The position numbers and the translations under genes are program-made. The notes under the pieces are model-generated. The model had not been told where the DNA came from and did not search any database. It saw only the letters and a program-made list of their open reading frames with translations. Positions 4,805 to 7,028 of a stretch of 7,028 nucleotides of DNA are shown here, piece after piece. Source of the DNA: Calditrichota bacterium (lineage in GTDB: Bacteria > Electryoneota > RPQS01); contig JAGVEU010000316.1 in NCBI GenBank assembly GCA_020057985.1, positions 1 through 7,028 of the forward strand, written 5' to 3'. Position 1 is the stretch's first letter. Each line of letters begins with the position of its first letter.

Positions 4805-6898
4805 ATGCTGAAGTCAATCAGGGAACAAGCCGAGCAGTATCTGCGTCGGGCACTCGACAATCCGCAAGCCGGATTTCGTGACGGACAATGGGATGCTATT
4901 GAGAGCCTTGTGCGAGATCGCGAGAGACTACTCGTAGTTCAGCGCACGGGCTGGGGCAAGAGTATGGTTTACTTTCTTGCCACTCGGTTGCTGCGTGATC
5001 GGGGAGCGGGTTTTGCCTTGTTGATCTCGCCGTTACTTGCGCTGATGCGAAACCAGATTCAAGCGGCGGAGCGGATTGGTATTCGAGCGGCGACGATCAA
5101 CTCCAGCAACCGTGAAGATTGGAAGCGGATTGAGGCCAAATTGCGTGAAGACGAGGTTGATTTGCTGCTGGTTTCGCCGGAGCGGCTGGCCAATGATGAT
5201 TTCCGTGAGCATGTTCTGATTCCGGTTGCCAATCGCATCGGTCTGTTTGTGGTGGATGAAGCGCATTGCATCAGCGACTGGGGACATGATTTCCGTCCGG
5301 ACTATCGCCGGATCTTGCGAATTCTACAAGCGCTTCCTCCGAACATTCCATTGCTGACCACCACGGCAACAGCCAATAATCGTGTTGTGGAAGATATTCG
5401 AGAACAACTTGGGCAGGATTTGCGAATCGTACGCGGACCGCTTGCTCGTGAGAGTCTTAGGTTGCAGAATATCTCGCTGCCCAGTCAGGCGGCGCGAATG
5501 GCCTGGTTGGCGGAGAATGTGCCGACACTGCCAGGAAGCGGAATTATTTACACGCTAACAGTTCGGGATTCGCAGCGAGTAGCGGAATGGTTGCAGTTGC
5601 AAGGGATCAGCGCTCATGCCTATCACAGCGAGGTGGAACCGGTGATCCGCGAGCAGCTCGAAGCCGATTTGCTGTCCAACAAAGTGAAAGCCCTTGTGGC
5701 AACCACTGCCCTCGGAATGGGATTTGATAAACCTGATCTTGGATTTGTGATTCACTTTCAGCGGCCCGGCTCGGTGATCCACTACTATCAGCAGGTCGGA
5801 AGAGCCGGCAGGGCGATGGAGAATGCCTATGGTGTGCTGTTGAGCGGCTCAGAGGATGATGAAATCACCGATTACTTCATTCGCACAGCTTTTCCTCCGC
5901 AAGCGCATGTTGAGGAAGTGCTGAGCGCGCTTGCCGGATCTGATGAGGGACTGTCCACTCGGATGCTGGAAAAGAAACTCAACCTTTCCTTCTCACAGAT
6001 TGACAAAGTACTGAGCACGTTGGTGGTTGAGAATCCGGGTCCGATTGGTAAGCTCGAATCACGCTGGCATCTGACACCGGTTGCGTATGTTCCCAATCGC
6101 GAAAAAGCGATTCGGCTGATGGAGGTTCGCCGCAGAGAGCAGGCACGAATGCAGGCTTACATGCGGAGCACAGAGTGTTTGATGATGGCTTTGCTGCGCG
6201 AGCTTGATGATCCTGTTATAGCGCCGTGCGGGAAATGTGCAGTCTGCAATGGCGAGCCGATTTTATCGACAACCTATTCAACGACAACAGCGACGGAAGC
6301 GGTGCGATTCCTGCGGCGACGGGATCTGCCGATTGAGCCGCGCAAGTTGTGGGATCTGGATTCGCTGAATGAGCATTACTGGCATGGCAAGATTCCGGAC
6401 AGACTCAGAGCACAAGCAGGTCGGTCGCTCTGTCATTGGGGAGATGCAGGTTGGGGAGATCTTGTGCGACGCGGAAAGCTCGACGATCTTAAGTATGCCG
6501 ATGAACTCGCTACGGGAGCGGCGGAGATGGTTCGGGCTCGATGGAAACCTGAGCCTTCGCCAACCTGGATCACCTGCGTGCCGTCATTGAAACATCCTGA
6601 ACTCGTTCCGGGTTTTGCGCATCGGCTTGCAGAGCTTCTTGGTTTGCCTTTTTCGCAGTGTGTGCACAAGGTCAAGTCTACCGCGCCGCAGAAGGAGATG
6701 CACAACAGCTTTCAGCAAGCGCGGAATCTGGCGGGAGCCTTCAAGATTGACCGAGCCGGCGTCCGGATTGGGCCGGTGTTGCTGGTGGATGATATGGTAG
6801 ACTCACGATGGACGTTTACCGTGATTTCCGCCTTGCTGCTCGAATCCGGGAGCGGGCCGGTATTTCCACTGGCACTGGCTGTGACCACGTCGGTGTGA
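4805..6898 (+). CDS. RecQ-family ATP-dependent DNA helicase with C-terminal ComF-like PRTase region
   Basis: The 697-residue protein has a full superfamily 2 RecQ core: motif 0 FRDGQWDAI (24-32), Walker A TGWGKS (48-53; GWGKS rather than GGGKS), SPLLALMRNQ (75-84), VSPERL (123-128), DEAH with the RecQ aromatic loop VVDEAHCISDWGHDFRPDY (149-167), TTTATA (185-190), motif V VATTALGMGFDKPD (298-311) and motif VI QQVGRAGRA (329-337). A winged-helix-like segment (about 367-424) follows, then a four-Cys zinc cluster C458, C475, C478, C481 with the same 17-3-3 spacing as E. coli RecQ. Residues about 585-697 resemble a ComF-type phosphoribosyltransferase: VPSLKHPELVPGFAHRLAE, PQKEMHNSFQQARNLAGAF and a PRPP-loop-like VLLVDDMVDSRWT. 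No HRDC domain is seen. It should unwind DNA 3'-5' in repair or recombination. The start has no SD, 17 bp after the previous gene. Long RecQ proteins of this layout are familiar from Actinobacteria. Confidence 0.93.
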   Translation: MLKSIREQAEQYLRRALDNPQAGFRDGQWDAIESLVRDRERLLVVQRTGWGKSMVYFLATRLLRDRGAGFALLISPLLALMRNQIQAAERIGIRAATINSSNREDWKRIEAKLREDEVDLLLVSPERLANDDFREHVLIPVANRIGLFVVDEAHCISDWGHDFRPDYRRILRILQALPPNIPLLTTTATANNRVVEDIREQLGQDLRIVRGPLARESLRLQNISLPSQAARMAWLAENVPTLPGSGIIYTLTVRDSQRVAEWLQLQGISAHAYHSEVEPVIREQLEADLLSNKVKALVATTALGMGFDKPDLGFVIHFQRPGSVIHYYQQVGRAGRAMENAYGVLLSGSEDDEITDYFIRTAFPPQAHVEEVLSALAGSDEGLSTRMLEKKLNLSFSQIDKVLSTLVVENPGPIGKLESRWHLTPVAYVPNREKAIRLMEVRRREQARMQAYMRSTECLMMALLRELDDPVIAPCGKCAVCNGEPILSTTYSTTTATEAVRFLRRRDLPIEPRKLWDLDSLNEHYWHGKIPDRLRAQAGRSLCHWGDAGWGDLVRRGKLDDLKYADELATGAAEMVRARWKPEPSPTWITCVPSLKHPELVPGFAHRLAELLGLPFSQCVHKVKSTAPQKEMHNSFQQARNLAGAFKIDRAGVRIGPVLLVDDMVDSRWTFTVISALLLESGSGPVFPLALAVTTSV

Positions 6899-6947
6899 CA
6901 ATTCACCCCCCCTACCCCCCCCGCGAGCACACTACTGTCTCAATGAT

Positions 6948-6973
6948 TTGTGAAGTAGTTTCACAAGGATTTT
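6948..6973 (+). terminator. Weak candidate intrinsic terminator of the cstA-recQ cluster
   Basis: TTGTGAA (6948-6954) pairs perfectly with TTCACAA (6960-6966) around a 5-base loop, followed by GGATTTT. The stem is short and AT-rich and the T-run is only four bases, so termination here is possible but not strong. Confidence 0.3.
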
Positions 6974-6983
6974 GCCTGCGGGA

Positions 6984-7001
6984 TCGGCTGCTTGCAGCCG
7001 A
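6984..7001. repeat. Strong GC-rich inverted repeat
   Basis: TCGGCTGC (6984-6991) and GCAGCCGA (6994-7001) are perfect inverses around TT, and GGG (6980-6982) can extend the pairing with CCC (7002-7004) past a bulged A. Its right half, CTGCTTGCAGCCGA (6988-7001), recurs as the reverse complement at 1871-1884, next to copy 3 of the 61-bp repeat. Confidence 0.6.
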
Positions 7002-7028
7002 CCCGAATGGCCGACAGAACAGGAAACA

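Larger units (their letters stand above)
6899..7028. other. Non-coding tail after the helicase gene
   Basis: This 130-bp end segment holds two poly-C tracts (C7 at 6906-6912 and C8 at 6915-6922, separated by TA), a weak hairpin (6948-6966) and a strong inverted repeat (6984-7001). No gene is visible. The window ends shortly after the inverted repeat. Confidence 0.6.

Overview
The window looks like a stretch of bacterial chromosome, probably a metagenomic contig, with all five supported genes on the + strand. I cannot place it to a phylum. It contains no rRNA, tRNA or other taxonomic marker. The helicase belongs to a long RecQ type I know mainly from Actinobacteria, while the small PAS protein and the dispersed-repeat content are more like environmental Gram-negative or candidate-phylum genomes. 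There is no phage, CRISPR, transposase or classical mobile-element gene.

Region 1 (1-2141) is repeat-rich. One gene (254-1648) encodes a membrane-anchored TPR protein with ten in-phase 34-residue repeats. Seven of these are nearly identical at the DNA level (102-bp units, 776-1489). A 57-61 bp repeat occurs three times: twice in + orientation upstream of the gene (1-61, 157-213) and once inverted downstream (1800-1860). The gene is therefore bracketed by inverted copies. The gap between it and the next gene (1649-2141) carries several small palindromes and no convincing gene.

Region 2 (2142-6898) is a compact four-gene cluster that reads as one operon: cstA-type carbon starvation/peptide-pyruvate transporter, 10-bp gap, 115-residue PAS-domain protein, ATGA overlap, flavin-reductase-like FMN protein, 17-bp gap, RecQ-family helicase with a C-terminal ComF-like phosphoribosyltransferase region. 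The PAS and flavin proteins are probably translationally coupled and could form a redox or flavin-linked sensing pair alongside the transporter. That is inference from context. The helicase is the unexpected member of the set.

Region 3 (6899-7028) is a short non-coding tail with two poly-C tracts, a weak hairpin and a strong inverted repeat. One half of that inverted repeat recurs beside the downstream copy of the 61-bp repeat. The window starts exactly on a repeat boundary and ends close to another repeat, as expected for a contig broken at repeats.

The most interesting signals are: (a) in the young TPR array, every position with three or more different residues is one of the classical ligand-facing TPR positions; (b) inverted repeats bracket that gene; (c) the PAS/flavin-reductase pair sits inside a cstA operon; (d) the RecQ protein has a non-standard domain order and an altered PRTase loop.
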